NCBI GenBank assembly: GCA_902806295.1
Contig: CADCWB010000009.1
Location: 1 to 18,927, forward strand
DNA from: an uncultured Sphingomonas sp.
GTDB taxonomy: Bacteria; Pseudomonadota; Alphaproteobacteria; Sphingomonadales; Sphingomonadaceae
DNA: 18,927 nt
Direction: 5' to 3'
Below the pieces are notes generated by a model. It saw nothing but the letters and a program-made list of their open reading frames with translations, ran no database searches and was not told where the DNA came from. Each line of letters starts with the position of its first letter. Positions within the stretch are counted from its first letter, which is position 1. A program made the position numbers and the translations under genes. Shown one piece after another: positions 1 through 6,723 of this stretch.

Positions 1-341
1 GGCATGACCATGAAGAAGACCATGATCAGCCCGTGGGCGGTGATCAGCACGTTCCAATGGTGCAGCGCTTCGTCGAAGTTGGCGCTGCCCGCCCCAATCG
101 GCCAGGCCTTGGTCAGGATCTGAATGCCCGGCTCGGCCAACTCCGCCCGCATGATGCCCGAAAAGGCGCCGCCGACGATCCCCGCGATGATGGCAAAGAT
201 CAGGTAAAGGGTGCCGATGTCCTTGTGGTTGGTCGACATGAACCAGCGGGCGAAGAAGCCCGGCTTGTGGTCCGCGTCATGATGATGGGCGTCATGGCTC
301 TCGTGAGCCTGGAGCGGAAGGGAGTCTGCGGTGGTGGCCAT
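1..341 (-). CDS. ctaD: Cytochrome c oxidase subunit I, N-terminal part (cut by window edge)
   Basis: This is the first 113 codons of the catalytic heme-copper subunit of the aa3-type oxidase, an inner-membrane protein that reduces O2 and pumps protons. The translation opens with a His/Asp-rich cytoplasmic leader of about 25 residues. It then gives the family signature FMSTNHKDIGTLYLIF, a first membrane helix (IFAIIAGIVGGAFSGIMRAE), and the start of the second helix with HWNVLITAHGLIMVFF, where the His of TAHG is a heme ligand in the family. The ATG at 341 lies 24 bases after the ctaC stop, so the two genes form an operon. No strong Shine-Dalgarno site is visible. The rest of the gene, with the CuB and heme a3 ligands, lies beyond base 1. 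Confidence 0.97.
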   Translation of the reverse strand, partial: MATTADSLPLQAHESHDAHHHDADHKPGFFARWFMSTNHKDIGTLYLIFAIIAGIVGGAFSGIMRAELAEPGIQILTKAWPIGAGSANFDEALHHWNVLITAHGLIMVFFMVM

Positions 342-365
342 GGTGTTGCTGGTCCGCTCTATCGC

Positions 366-1547
366 TTAGTTGCTGCTGCCCGTGGCGCGGTTGGCCACGT
401 TCGGAGTTCCATTGCCCGCCGCTGCCGGCGGAGCGCTGGCGGCCGTGTTGTCGGCCGCAGGGGCAGGCGCCGCACCGGCCGTGACGTTGGTCGGGGTCAC
501 GGTGGTTGCCGCCGTGCTGTCGGCCGTGGGAGCGGGCCGTGCACCTGGCATGGTGCCACCCTTGCTCGCGACCCATTCCGCATAGCGCTGTGGGGTCACG
601 ACCTCGATCGCGATCGGCATGTAGGCGTGGCGCGCCCCGCAAAGCTCGGAGCATTGGCCGAAATAGACGCCTGGCCGATCGACCTTGGCCCAGGTCTCGT
701 TGAGAATGCCCGGGTTGGCGTCGATCTTGGTCCAGAAGGCTGGCATCGCGAAGCTGTGGATGACGTCGTTGGACGTGACGATGAACTTCACGACCTTGCC
801 GGCCGGGATCACCATCCGCTCATCGGCGGCGAGCAGGCGCGGGCCATCGCGGTCGGTGCGGAAACGGGCACCGGCGGCAACCTCGCCCTTTTCCTTGAGC
901 ATGTTGGAGACGATCTCGAACCCGCCGTTATCGGGGTATTGGTAGGTCCAATACCATTGGTTGCCGATCACCTTGATGGTGAGATCGGCCGGCGGCGGGC
1001 TGTACTGGTGACGAATGAGGCGGATCGACGGAATCGCGATCGCGACCAGGATCAGCACCGGGACCAGCGTCCAGACCACCTCAACGAAGGTGTTGTGGCT
1101 GGTGCGCGAGGGCGTCGGGTGGGCTCCGCGGCGATAGCGGATCATGGTGTAGCCAAGCAGGCCGAGCACGAACAGGCTGATCAGCGCGCACAGCAGCAGC
1201 AGCCAATTATTGTGAAAGGCCGCGCCTTCGACCCCGATCGGCGTGAACTGATCCTGCGTGCCCATTCGGCCGTCGGGCATGCCGACGCCCGGTGTCGGCG
1301 CGGCATATTCGAACGCCGGTCCAGCCGGAGCCGCGCCCGGAGCTGCGGGCGCGACCGCACTCGCACCGGGGGTCGGATCGGTGACCGCGCCAGGGGCGGT
1401 GGTATTCGGTTGCGCGTTGGCGGGAGCCGCAGTCGTGGTGGTAACGCTGGTACGGCTGCCTTGGGCGCCAGCTTCCGGCGGCGTCTGGGCGCTTAAGGGA
1501 GTGAGCCCGGCCGCGGCCAGGGCGATAACCCATCCGGAAAACTTCAT
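366..1547 (-). CDS. ctaC: Cytochrome c oxidase subunit II with long low-complexity tails
   Basis: This subunit takes electrons from cytochrome c through its CuA centre and passes them to subunit I. I place the start at the ATG at 1547, which begins a signal peptide (MKFSGWVIALAAAGLTPLSA); an upstream in-frame start at 1580 would bury it. Domain order over 393 residues: signal peptide 1-20; Ala/Pro/Thr-rich stretch 22-80; TM helix about 113-136; TM helix about 153-177; periplasmic cupredoxin domain 185-325. The aromatic electron-entry patch is WYWTYQYPD (198-206). The CuA ligands are H264, C299, C303, H307 and M310 in CSELCGARHAYM. From about residue 330 to the end runs a second Ala/Thr/Pro-rich tail of some 60 residues that is not part of the family core. 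ctaD follows 24 bases downstream. Confidence 0.97.
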   Translation of the reverse strand: MKFSGWVIALAAAGLTPLSAQTPPEAGAQGSRTSVTTTTAAPANAQPNTTAPGAVTDPTPGASAVAPAAPGAAPAGPAFEYAAPTPGVGMPDGRMGTQDQFTPIGVEGAAFHNNWLLLLCALISLFVLGLLGYTMIRYRRGAHPTPSRTSHNTFVEVVWTLVPVLILVAIAIPSIRLIRHQYSPPPADLTIKVIGNQWYWTYQYPDNGGFEIVSNMLKEKGEVAAGARFRTDRDGPRLLAADERMVIPAGKVVKFIVTSNDVIHSFAMPAFWTKIDANPGILNETWAKVDRPGVYFGQCSELCGARHAYMPIAIEVVTPQRYAEWVASKGGTMPGARPAPTADSTAATTVTPTNVTAGAAPAPAADNTAASAPPAAAGNGTPNVANRATGSSN

Positions 1548-1610
1548 TTCAACCCCGAAACAGCTTAGAAACAAGGGCAAGCTTAGTTGTGCACGCCCGA
1601 AAGTGGCGGC

Positions 1611-1639
1611 CTTATAGGAGCGGACCGTCGCTCTCTCAA
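1611..1639 (-). promoter_or_regulatory. Sigma70-type promoter for ctaC-ctaD
   Basis: On the minus strand a TTGAGA hexamer (1634-1639) and a TATAAG hexamer (1611-1616) are separated by exactly 17 bases, each matching the consensus at five of six positions. Transcription would start near 1604, giving a leader of about 57 bases before the ctaC ATG. A perfect 10-base palindrome, CAAGCGCTTG (1637-1646), overlaps the upstream edge of the -35 hexamer and could be an operator, but nothing else supports that. Confidence 0.65.
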
Positions 1640-1668
1640 GCGCTTGTCTTCGCTCGCCGGCAGGACGG

Positions 1669-1697
1669 TTGAAGGCGCCCGCTGCCGAGCTTATCAG
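1669..1697 (+). promoter_or_regulatory. Possible promoter for the pyrE operon
   Basis: TTGAAG (1669-1674) and TATCAG (1692-1697) are spaced by 17 bases, each with four of six consensus matches. A start near 1704 would leave a leader of about 22 bases before the pyrE ATG. The match is modest and could be chance. Confidence 0.35.
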
Positions 1698-1725
1698 AGT
1701 ATGGGACCAGGGTAGATCAGTTGCA

Positions 1726-2310
1726 ATGACGAACGAAGAAGTGCTGGCCGAATTCCGAGCCGCGGAGGCCCTGCTCGAGGGACACTTCGTTCTGTCGTCC
1801 GGCCTGCGCAGTTCGCGATATCTCCAGTGTGCCCGAGTATTGATGGACCCCCGCCGAGCCGAGCGCCTGGCTCAGGCGCTGGCCGACCGCTTGCCGGCCG
1901 GCATACGGGATTTGGTGCAGGTGGTGGTTTCCCCGGCGATGGGCGGGGTGATCATCGGCCATGAAATGGGTCGCGCGCTTGGAGTGCCGGCAATCTTTGT
2001 CGAACGACCAACCGGCACGTTTGAGCTTCGCCGCGGCTTTCGCCTTGAACGCGGCCAAAGGGTCTTGCTGGTGGAGGACGTGGTCACGACAGGGCTGTCC
2101 AGCCGTGAAGCGATCGAGGCCGTGAAGCAAGCCGGCGCGATGGTAATCGGGGCAGCCGCCCTGGTGGACCGATCCAACGGCTCGGCCGAGCTAGGCGTGC
2201 CGTTCACCCCGCTGATCCGGCTCGATGTTCCAACCTACCAACCTGACTCACTTCCCAGCGAGTTGGCCGCGCTGCCGGCAATAAAGCCGGGAAGCCGGGT
2301 AGCTGCTTGA
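1726..2310 (+). CDS. pyrE: Orotate phosphoribosyltransferase
   Basis: The enzyme makes orotidine 5'-phosphate from orotate and PRPP, the fifth step of pyrimidine synthesis, in the cytosol. The 194-residue protein carries the type I PRTase PRPP-binding motif RVLLVEDVVTTGLSS (112-126), preceded by the flexible-loop region FVERPTGTFELRRGFRL (91-107). The N-terminal LLEGHFVLSSGLRSSRY is also typical of PyrE. I chose ATG 1726 rather than the in-frame TTG at 1669 because the extra 19 residues do not look like the family and the length then fits the usual range (about 190-215). The stop codon overlaps the TTG start of pdxJ, so this gene opens a tightly packed plus-strand operon. Confidence 0.95.
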   Translation: MTNEEVLAEFRAAEALLEGHFVLSSGLRSSRYLQCARVLMDPRRAERLAQALADRLPAGIRDLVQVVVSPAMGGVIIGHEMGRALGVPAIFVERPTGTFELRRGFRLERGQRVLLVEDVVTTGLSSREAIEAVKQAGAMVIGAAALVDRSNGSAELGVPFTPLIRLDVPTYQPDSLPSELAALPAIKPGSRVAA

Positions 2311-3059
2311 GCGGGTCGGCATCCCCCGGCTCAGGTGGTCAGCTGCGCCTCGGTGTCAACATCGATCATGTCGCCACCATCCGCAATGCGCGGGGCGGCG
2401 ACTTCCCGGATCCGGTCCGAGCAGCGCACCTCGCGGCGGACGCTGGAGCGGACGGGATAACCGCGCACCTGCGGGAGGACCGCCGCCATATCACCGACCG
2501 CGATCTCGAGCGCATGATGGGCGAGATCCGCCTGCCGTTGAACCTGGAGATGGCGGCCACCGACGAGATGCTGGCCATCGCGCTCCGGCATCGTCCGCAC
2601 GCTGCCTGCATCGTCCCGGAAAAGAGGGAGGAACGGACCACCGAAGGCGGGCTGGATGCGGCGGGGCAGGCGAACAGCCTGAAGCGCTTCGTCGACCAGC
2701 TATGCGCGGCGAACATCCGCGTCAGCCTGTTCATCGAGCCGAACCCGCAGCAGATCGAGGCGGCGGTCCGACTGGGTGCCCCGGTCGTGGAGCTGCATAC
2801 CGGACGCTATGCGCACTTAAGCGGTAAGGAGCAGACATTGGAGCTGCAGCGGCTTGCCGACGCCGCCGCGCTCGCCGCCAAGAACGGCATCGAGCCGCAT
2901 GCGGGGCACGGCCTCACCTATGACAATGTCGTGCCGGTAGCCGCCATTCCGCAGCTGCGGGAGCTTAACATCGGCCATTTCCTGATCGGTGAGGCGATCT
3001 TCACGGGCTTGGATGCGAGCGTCCTCCGCATGCGCGAGCTGATGGATTCGGCACGGTGA
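2307..3059 (+). CDS. pdxJ: Pyridoxine 5'-phosphate synthase
   Basis: PdxJ condenses 3-amino-1-hydroxyacetone 1-phosphate with 1-deoxyxylulose 5-phosphate to make pyridoxine 5'-phosphate in the DXP-dependent vitamin B6 route. The 250 residues show the family opening LRLGVNIDHVATIRNARG (13-30), GITAHLREDRRHI (50-62, with a catalytic His), LPLNLEMAATDEM (76-88, catalytic Glu) and EPHAGHGLTYDNV (196-208, catalytic His). The start is TTG at 2307, overlapping the pyrE stop as TTGA. No ATG or GTG lies between it and the conserved core, so a non-ATG start seems forced. The first dozen residues are Gly/Ser-rich and not conserved. The stop overlaps the next ORF as GTGA. Confidence 0.96.
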   Translation: MSGSASPGSGGQLRLGVNIDHVATIRNARGGDFPDPVRAAHLAADAGADGITAHLREDRRHITDRDLERMMGEIRLPLNLEMAATDEMLAIALRHRPHAACIVPEKREERTTEGGLDAAGQANSLKRFVDQLCAANIRVSLFIEPNPQQIEAAVRLGAPVVELHTGRYAHLSGKEQTLELQRLADAAALAAKNGIEPHAGHGLTYDNVVPVAAIPQLRELNIGHFLIGEAIFTGLDASVLRMRELMDSAR

Positions 3060-3247
3060 CGGCTCGCCTCTTCCTTGCCGCTCGCCTGATAACCTTTGCA
3101 GCGGCTCTCTGGATTGTCGCTGCAATCATATGGGGATTGTGGCGCCGCACTGACGGTATCGCTCCACCACGCGAGGCCGTATGGCTGCTCATCGCTGGAG
3201 CTGGAACCCACGTGGTCCTTCAGCTAGCATGCAGAAGGTCAGCATGA
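3056..3247 (+). CDS. Small two-helix membrane protein, unknown function
   Basis: I do not recognise this 63-residue product. It has two hydrophobic segments, about 5-29 (FLAARLITFAAALWIVAAII) and about 41-58 (AVWLLIAGAGTHVVLQLA), joined by a basic loop with RRTDG, so it would be a hairpin in the inner membrane. The reading frame fits its slot exactly: its GTG start overlaps the pdxJ stop (GTGA) and its stop overlaps the acpS ATG (ATGA). That is the main argument that it is real. Against it, only about 35 of 63 codons end in G or C, well below the neighbours, and ATA, AGA and AGG appear. The ribosome site before the GTG is weak. It may be a weakly expressed or young gene, or a spacer that happens to stay open. 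Confidence 0.55.
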   Translation: MTARLFLAARLITFAAALWIVAAIIWGLWRRTDGIAPPREAVWLLIAGAGTHVVLQLACRRSA

Positions 3248-3651
3248 TCGTCGGTCTCGGCTCCGACCTGTGCAACATCGAGCGCATCCAGAACTCGCTG
3301 GAGCGCTTCGGCGACCGCTTCCTCCAGCGCGTGTTCACCTCAGCCGAGCAGGCCAAGGCAGCCCGGCGGCCGTTCACCGCCGCGGGCACGCTGGCCAAGC
3401 GCTTTGCCGCCAAGGAAGCTTTCAGCAAGGCGGTTGGCACCGGCTTCAAACGCGGCGTCTTCATGAAGGATATCGGAGTCGTTAATCTGCCATCGGGTAA
3501 GCCGACCCTGGCACTGACCGGGGGTGCGCGAGCGAGGCTTGACGCGCTTACGCCTGCGGGCCACGCCATGGAGGTCCACCTGACCATGACCGACGATCAC
3601 CCTTGGGCGCAGGCGTTCGTGATCCTTGAAGCCCGCATGCTGGAGAGCTGA
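3244..3651 (+). CDS. acpS: Holo-[acyl-carrier-protein] synthase
   Basis: AcpS moves the 4'-phosphopantetheine arm from CoA to the serine of acyl carrier protein, switching on fatty acid synthesis. The 135-residue protein has both family motifs: GLGSDLCNIERI (4-15) with the Mg-binding Asp, and LAKRFAAKEAFSKAVGTG (50-67) with the metal-binding Glu. I chose ATG 3244 over the in-frame ATG at 3181 because MIVGLGSD is where the family begins, an AAGG site sits five bases upstream, and this start overlaps the preceding stop as ATGA. The stop directly abuts the start of lepB. A place between pdxJ and lepB is common in proteobacteria. Confidence 0.95.
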   Translation: MIVGLGSDLCNIERIQNSLERFGDRFLQRVFTSAEQAKAARRPFTAAGTLAKRFAAKEAFSKAVGTGFKRGVFMKDIGVVNLPSGKPTLALTGGARARLDALTPAGHAMEVHLTMTDDHPWAQAFVILEARMLES

Positions 3652-4542
3652 TTGCCCGACAAGTCGATGACCGTGGACCCGCAGATCGGGCCGCCGACTG
3701 ACGCGCCGTCCACGATCGCTGCGCCCCAAGAGGGTTCGGCGCTGTGGCGGGAGATCAAGGGCCTGTTTTGGGTCCTGCTGGCCGTGTTGCTGTTCCACAG
3801 CTTCGTCGCCAAGCCCTTCTACATCCCGTCAGAGTCGATGATGCCGGCCCTGCTCAAGGGCGATCGGCTGGTGGTCAGCAAATACCCCTACGGCTGGTCG
3901 TGGGTCAGTCCGAGCTTTCATCTCGCACCGAAAATGGACGGGCGCCTGTTCGGGCGCATGCCGACGCCCGGCGACATCGTGATCGTCACCCCGCCGGGCG
4001 CGCGGGAGGATTATATCAAGCGGGTCGTCGCGGTCCCGGGCGACACCGTGGCGGTCAAGGCTGGCAGACTGGTCCTGAACGGCCGCGAGGTGCAGCGTGA
4101 AATACGCGCGGCCGCCATGGTTCCGGTCGACGCCAACGCGCCCTGCGGCATCGAGTTCGCCGGCTTTCAGGTTCAGGCCGTGGGTGGCAAGCGCTACTGC
4201 CGCCTGCCGATCGTGCGCGAAACGCTGCCCAACGGCGCGAGCTACGACACGATCGACCTCGGCAGCAGCCCCGGCGACGATTACGCCCCGGTCACGGTTC
4301 CGGCCGACCACGTCTTCCTGATGGGCGACAATCGCGACCGCAGTGCCGACAGCCGCTTCGCCGCAGGCGAGCTGGAGCATGGACTGGGCGGACCCGTGCC
4401 ATGGGAGAACATCGGCGGACGCGCCGAGTTTATCACCTTCAGCCTGGACGGCATGACGCAGCTGCTGAACCCGGTCAGCTGGTTTGAGGCCTTGCGCGGA
4501 GGGCGGGCCGGGACAAGCCTGCGCGCGCAGCGGCAGGACTGA
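3652..4542 (+). CDS. lepB: Signal peptidase I
   Basis: Type I signal peptidase removes signal peptides from exported proteins at the periplasmic face of the inner membrane. Numbered from the TTG at 3652, one membrane helix spans about 37-51. The catalytic Ser62 lies in IPSESMMPALLKGD (box B) and the general-base Lys123 in DYIKRVVAVPGD (box D). Box E is GDNRDRSADSR, and box C is the KYPYGWSW region. An insertion around the PCGIEFAGFQ...GKRYCR segment holds two cysteines. Two starts are possible: TTG 3652, with GGAGAG four bases upstream and directly next to the acpS stop, or ATG 3667 with no clear ribosome site. I report the first, giving 296 residues. The permease gene follows after seven bases. 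Confidence 0.95.
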   Translation: MPDKSMTVDPQIGPPTDAPSTIAAPQEGSALWREIKGLFWVLLAVLLFHSFVAKPFYIPSESMMPALLKGDRLVVSKYPYGWSWVSPSFHLAPKMDGRLFGRMPTPGDIVIVTPPGAREDYIKRVVAVPGDTVAVKAGRLVLNGREVQREIRAAAMVPVDANAPCGIEFAGFQVQAVGGKRYCRLPIVRETLPNGASYDTIDLGSSPGDDYAPVTVPADHVFLMGDNRDRSADSRFAAGELEHGLGGPVPWENIGGRAEFITFSLDGMTQLLNPVSWFEALRGGRAGTSLRAQRQD

Positions 4543-4549
4543 GCTTGGC

Positions 4550-5641
4550 ATGAGCGAACCGCGGCGGCATGTGGAACAGCCCGGCCCCGCGGAGTTTCGC
4601 GATCCGCTGATCCAGACCGAGCTAAAGCGGGCATCGGTCTGGTTTGGACTGGCGCTGGCGATCGTCGGAATCATCTTCCTCGCCGAGCCGCTGCTGCTGA
4701 TCATCGGCGGACTGGTGTTCGCAGTGCTGCTGGATGGCGGATCGCGGTTGCTGGGCCGCTTGCTGCCGGTCGGACGCGGCTGGCGCATCCTGCTGGTGCT
4801 GATCGTGGGCCTCGGGTTTGTCGGCTGGTTGCTCTACTATGCGGGGACCACCTTTGCGGCCCAATTCGAGGCGCTGCGAACGACCGTGGAAGCCCAAGCC
4901 ACCCGAGCGCTCGCTTGGGCTTCCGATCATGGACTGGTCCGCGAAGGCAGCCCCGATGCGCTGGCCGGGCAGGTTCTGGGGTCGGTTGGTCGGCTGACCT
5001 CGGCGCTCGGCAGTGCATTGGGCGTGATTACCAGTGCGCTGCTGATCTTCGTCATCGGCATCTTTCTTGCGACCGAGCCCAAGCTGTACGATCGCGGGGT
5101 CGCGTGGATGCTGCCGCTCCGCCATCGCGGGTTGTTCTACACCACCCTCGAGCGGGTAGGCTATAATCTGCGCCGGCTGCTGTTCGGCCGGCTGATCGGG
5201 ATGGTATTCGAAGGCGTCTTCACCTGGATCATGCTCGCGCTTGGCGGAGTGCCGTTCGCGGCATTGCTCGGTGTGCTGACCGGAACGCTGGCCTTCATTC
5301 CCAACCTGGGCGCAATCGTCTCAGGTGTGCTGATGGTGGCGGTCGGATTTAGCGCGGGGACCAGCCAGGGGCTCTGGGCGGTCTTCGTCTACTTCGCCGT
5401 GCAGAACATCGACGGCTATCTCGTGCTGCCTTACATCGCGCGCAAGACGGTGGATTTAGCTCCGGCGGCGGTACTGGCCGCGCAGCTGATCTTCGGCGCG
5501 TTATTCGGTTTTCTGGGGCTGCTGCTGGCCGATCCGATCCTGGCCAGCATCAAGGTCATGCTGGAAGAACTCACCCGTGCTCGCGAGAGCAAGGCCGCGG
5601 AGGCCTTGGCCCCGCCGGACGAAGCTCAGAGCCCAGGTTGA
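4550..5641 (+). CDS. AI-2E/PerM-family transporter
   Basis: This is a 363-residue polytopic inner-membrane protein of the AI-2E transporter (PF01594, formerly UPF0118) family. Seen directly: a hydrophilic N-terminus, two adjacent helices (about 29-60), another near 80-100, a long soluble stretch of about 70 residues, then five or so helices in the C-terminal half. These include the family-typical GTLAFIPNLGAIVSG and NIDGYLVLPYIARKTVDLAP. Members have been linked to autoinducer-2 or ion export, but the substrate here cannot be read from sequence. ATG 4550 is preferred to an upstream in-frame GTG at 4484 that would overlap lepB by 59 bases. The last 16 bases overlap the convergent FKBP gene. 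Confidence 0.9.
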   Translation: MSEPRRHVEQPGPAEFRDPLIQTELKRASVWFGLALAIVGIIFLAEPLLLIIGGLVFAVLLDGGSRLLGRLLPVGRGWRILLVLIVGLGFVGWLLYYAGTTFAAQFEALRTTVEAQATRALAWASDHGLVREGSPDALAGQVLGSVGRLTSALGSALGVITSALLIFVIGIFLATEPKLYDRGVAWMLPLRHRGLFYTTLERVGYNLRRLLFGRLIGMVFEGVFTWIMLALGGVPFAALLGVLTGTLAFIPNLGAIVSGVLMVAVGFSAGTSQGLWAVFVYFAVQNIDGYLVLPYIARKTVDLAPAAVLAAQLIFGALFGFLGLLLADPILASIKVMLEELTRARESKAAEALAPPDEAQSPG

Positions 5642-6147
5642 CCCTCCGGTCCCGGCTGCGGCGGTGCCTGCATCATCTGCGCGGCGTTGGGAACCACCTG
5701 CACCACGCTGACATCGAAATCGAGATCGGCGTTCGGTGGAATGGGTCCGCCCGCTGGGGGCGTGGCGCCATAGGCCAAGGCGGCAGGAATGCGCATCTTG
5801 TAGCGCCCACCCTTTTGCATCTTCTGCAGCGCCTCGGCGAAGCCCGGGATCACCTGGCCGGCGATCATCGGCGCCGGACCCTTGCCTTCGGTCGTGTCGA
5901 ACACGGTGCCGTCGGTTAGCCGGCCCTCGTACTCGATCATCACGCCGTCGTTGGCGGTGATCTGCGGGCCCGAGCCGGCCTGAACCGTGCGGAACTGCAG
6001 CCCGCTCGGAGTCGTCTCGCCGCGCAGGGCGCCCGCTCCGAACCAGGCCAGGGCGATGCCGGCCAGCACCAACAGGATCAGTCCCGCAAAGGTGCGAATG
6101 CGCGTTGCCCGGGCCACGGGACGGAATGGAACCTGGGTCGCGCTCAT
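5626..6147 (-). CDS. Membrane-anchored FKBP-type peptidyl-prolyl cis-trans isomerase
   Basis: The enzyme speeds rotation about Xaa-Pro bonds in folding proteins. The 173 residues comprise a short basic N-terminus, a single hydrophobic helix (about 19-40, without a clear cleavage site, so probably an anchor) and one FKBP domain (about 47-153) facing the periplasm. Pocket residues are visible: Y73 in EYEGRLTDG, F83-D84 in TVFDTT, VIPGF (99-103) and Y126 in ALAYG. The pocket Trp of FKBP12 is Phe here (VIPGF instead of VIPGW). The tail is Pro/Gln-rich. It lies 72 bases downstream of rpsU beyond a terminator, so it needs read-through or its own promoter, which I cannot place. GAGG lies 11 bases before the ATG. 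Confidence 0.93.
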   Translation of the reverse strand: MSATQVPFRPVARATRIRTFAGLILLVLAGIALAWFGAGALRGETTPSGLQFRTVQAGSGPQITANDGVMIEYEGRLTDGTVFDTTEGKGPAPMIAGQVIPGFAEALQKMQKGGRYKMRIPAALAYGATPPAGGPIPPNADLDFDVSVVQVVPNAAQMMQAPPQPGPEGQPGL

Positions 6148-6171
6148 CGCTGGGGATCCTCGGGGAACTTA

Positions 6172-6201
6172 GAAACAAAAGGCCGCCGGTAAAAGGCGGC
6201 C
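6172..6201 (-). terminator. Intrinsic terminator of rpsU
   Basis: GGCCGCC (6181-6187) and GGCGGCC (6195-6201) form a perfect seven-base-pair stem with a seven-base loop. Read on the minus strand the stem is followed by TTTTGTTTCT. It sits 19 bases after the rpsU stop and before the FKBP gene, so it would separate the two transcription units at least partly. Confidence 0.85.
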
Positions 6202-6219
6202 TCTTGGAAGAGCAGAAGC

Positions 6220-6426
6220 TTAGCGGGCGCCTTCGCGCTCGACGCGCTTGCGCTCCAGCTTGCGAGCGCGGCGAATGGCGGCCGCCCGCTCCCGAGCGCG
6301 CTTCTCGGACGGCTTCTCGTAATGACGGCGAAGCTTCATCTCACGATACACGCCTTCACGCTGCAGCTTCTTCTTGAGCGCCCGCAGCGCTTGATCGACG
6401 TTGTTGTCGCGAACGATGATTTGCAT
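6220..6426 (-). CDS. rpsU: 30S ribosomal protein S21
   Basis: S21 is a small basic protein of the 30S platform, next to the anti-Shine-Dalgarno end of 16S rRNA. The 68 residues begin with the family opening MQIIVRDNNVDQALRALKKK and continue with an Arg/Lys-rich helical region (YEKPSEKRARERAAAIRRAR). The length fits the alphaproteobacterial form. An AAGGAG ribosome site lies 13 bases upstream of the ATG, a rather long spacing. The gene is not beside dnaG or rpoD here and appears to be a single-gene unit closed by its own terminator. Confidence 0.97.
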   Translation of the reverse strand: MQIIVRDNNVDQALRALKKKLQREGVYREMKLRRHYEKPSEKRARERAAAIRRARKLERKRVEREGAR

Positions 6427-6723
6427 AAAAGCCGTCCAACTCCTTGTCTCTGCATGCCGCCCAAAGCGACGTCAGCGGCAGCGCGAGGTCACAGGCCGAC
6501 CGACCCGCACCACACCGCCAATGAATATTGTCCGCCGCAAGCAAGCCCGCGTCGGCGAGGGGCCCATATCAGCGCTGTTGCCCCACTTCAAGCTCCGAGA
6601 CTCGGCCGGCCGTGCGACGAATGGTGGGCTGGGCAGGGTGGGGCGCTCGTTACGGCGATCTAGGTTATCGGCGGTTAACCCTTTGAAGTGTATAAGAACC
6701 TTTCTACCAACGGAGGGTCATGA
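6427..6723. other. Intergenic region between divergent rpsU and L,D-transpeptidase gene
   Basis: This is the longest gene-free stretch in the window (297 bases). It must hold the rpsU promoter (minus) and that of the transpeptidase (plus). I found no convincing -35/-10 pair for rpsU. Near the right end lie TTAACC (6675-6680) and TATAAG (6691-6696), and GGAGG before the ATG at 6724. No tRNA, small-RNA-like terminator or repeat is visible in the middle, and short open frames there look like chance. Confidence 0.6.
6675..6696 (+). promoter_or_regulatory. Possible promoter with a CtrA-type half site
   Basis: TTAACC (6675-6680) resembles the half site bound by the cell-cycle regulator CtrA in alphaproteobacteria. 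Ten bases on is TATAAG (6691-6696), a fair -10 hexamer, about 28 bases before the transpeptidase ATG. No second TTAA at the canonical seven-base spacing is present and there is no good -35 hexamer, so activator dependence is a guess. Confidence 0.3.

Noticed and set aside
33..1496. A 487-codon open frame on the plus strand
   Set aside because: It lies antisense to ctaC and ctaD and has an Arg/Gly/His-rich composition with no domain. Long antisense frames are expected in DNA this GC-rich.
1564..6178. An 11-base word CTTAGAAACAA at 1564-1574 and again at 6168-6178, both upstream of minus-strand genes
   Set aside because: Dozens of shared 11-mers are expected by chance in 19 kb; the two contexts share no other features and one copy lies in a terminator tail.
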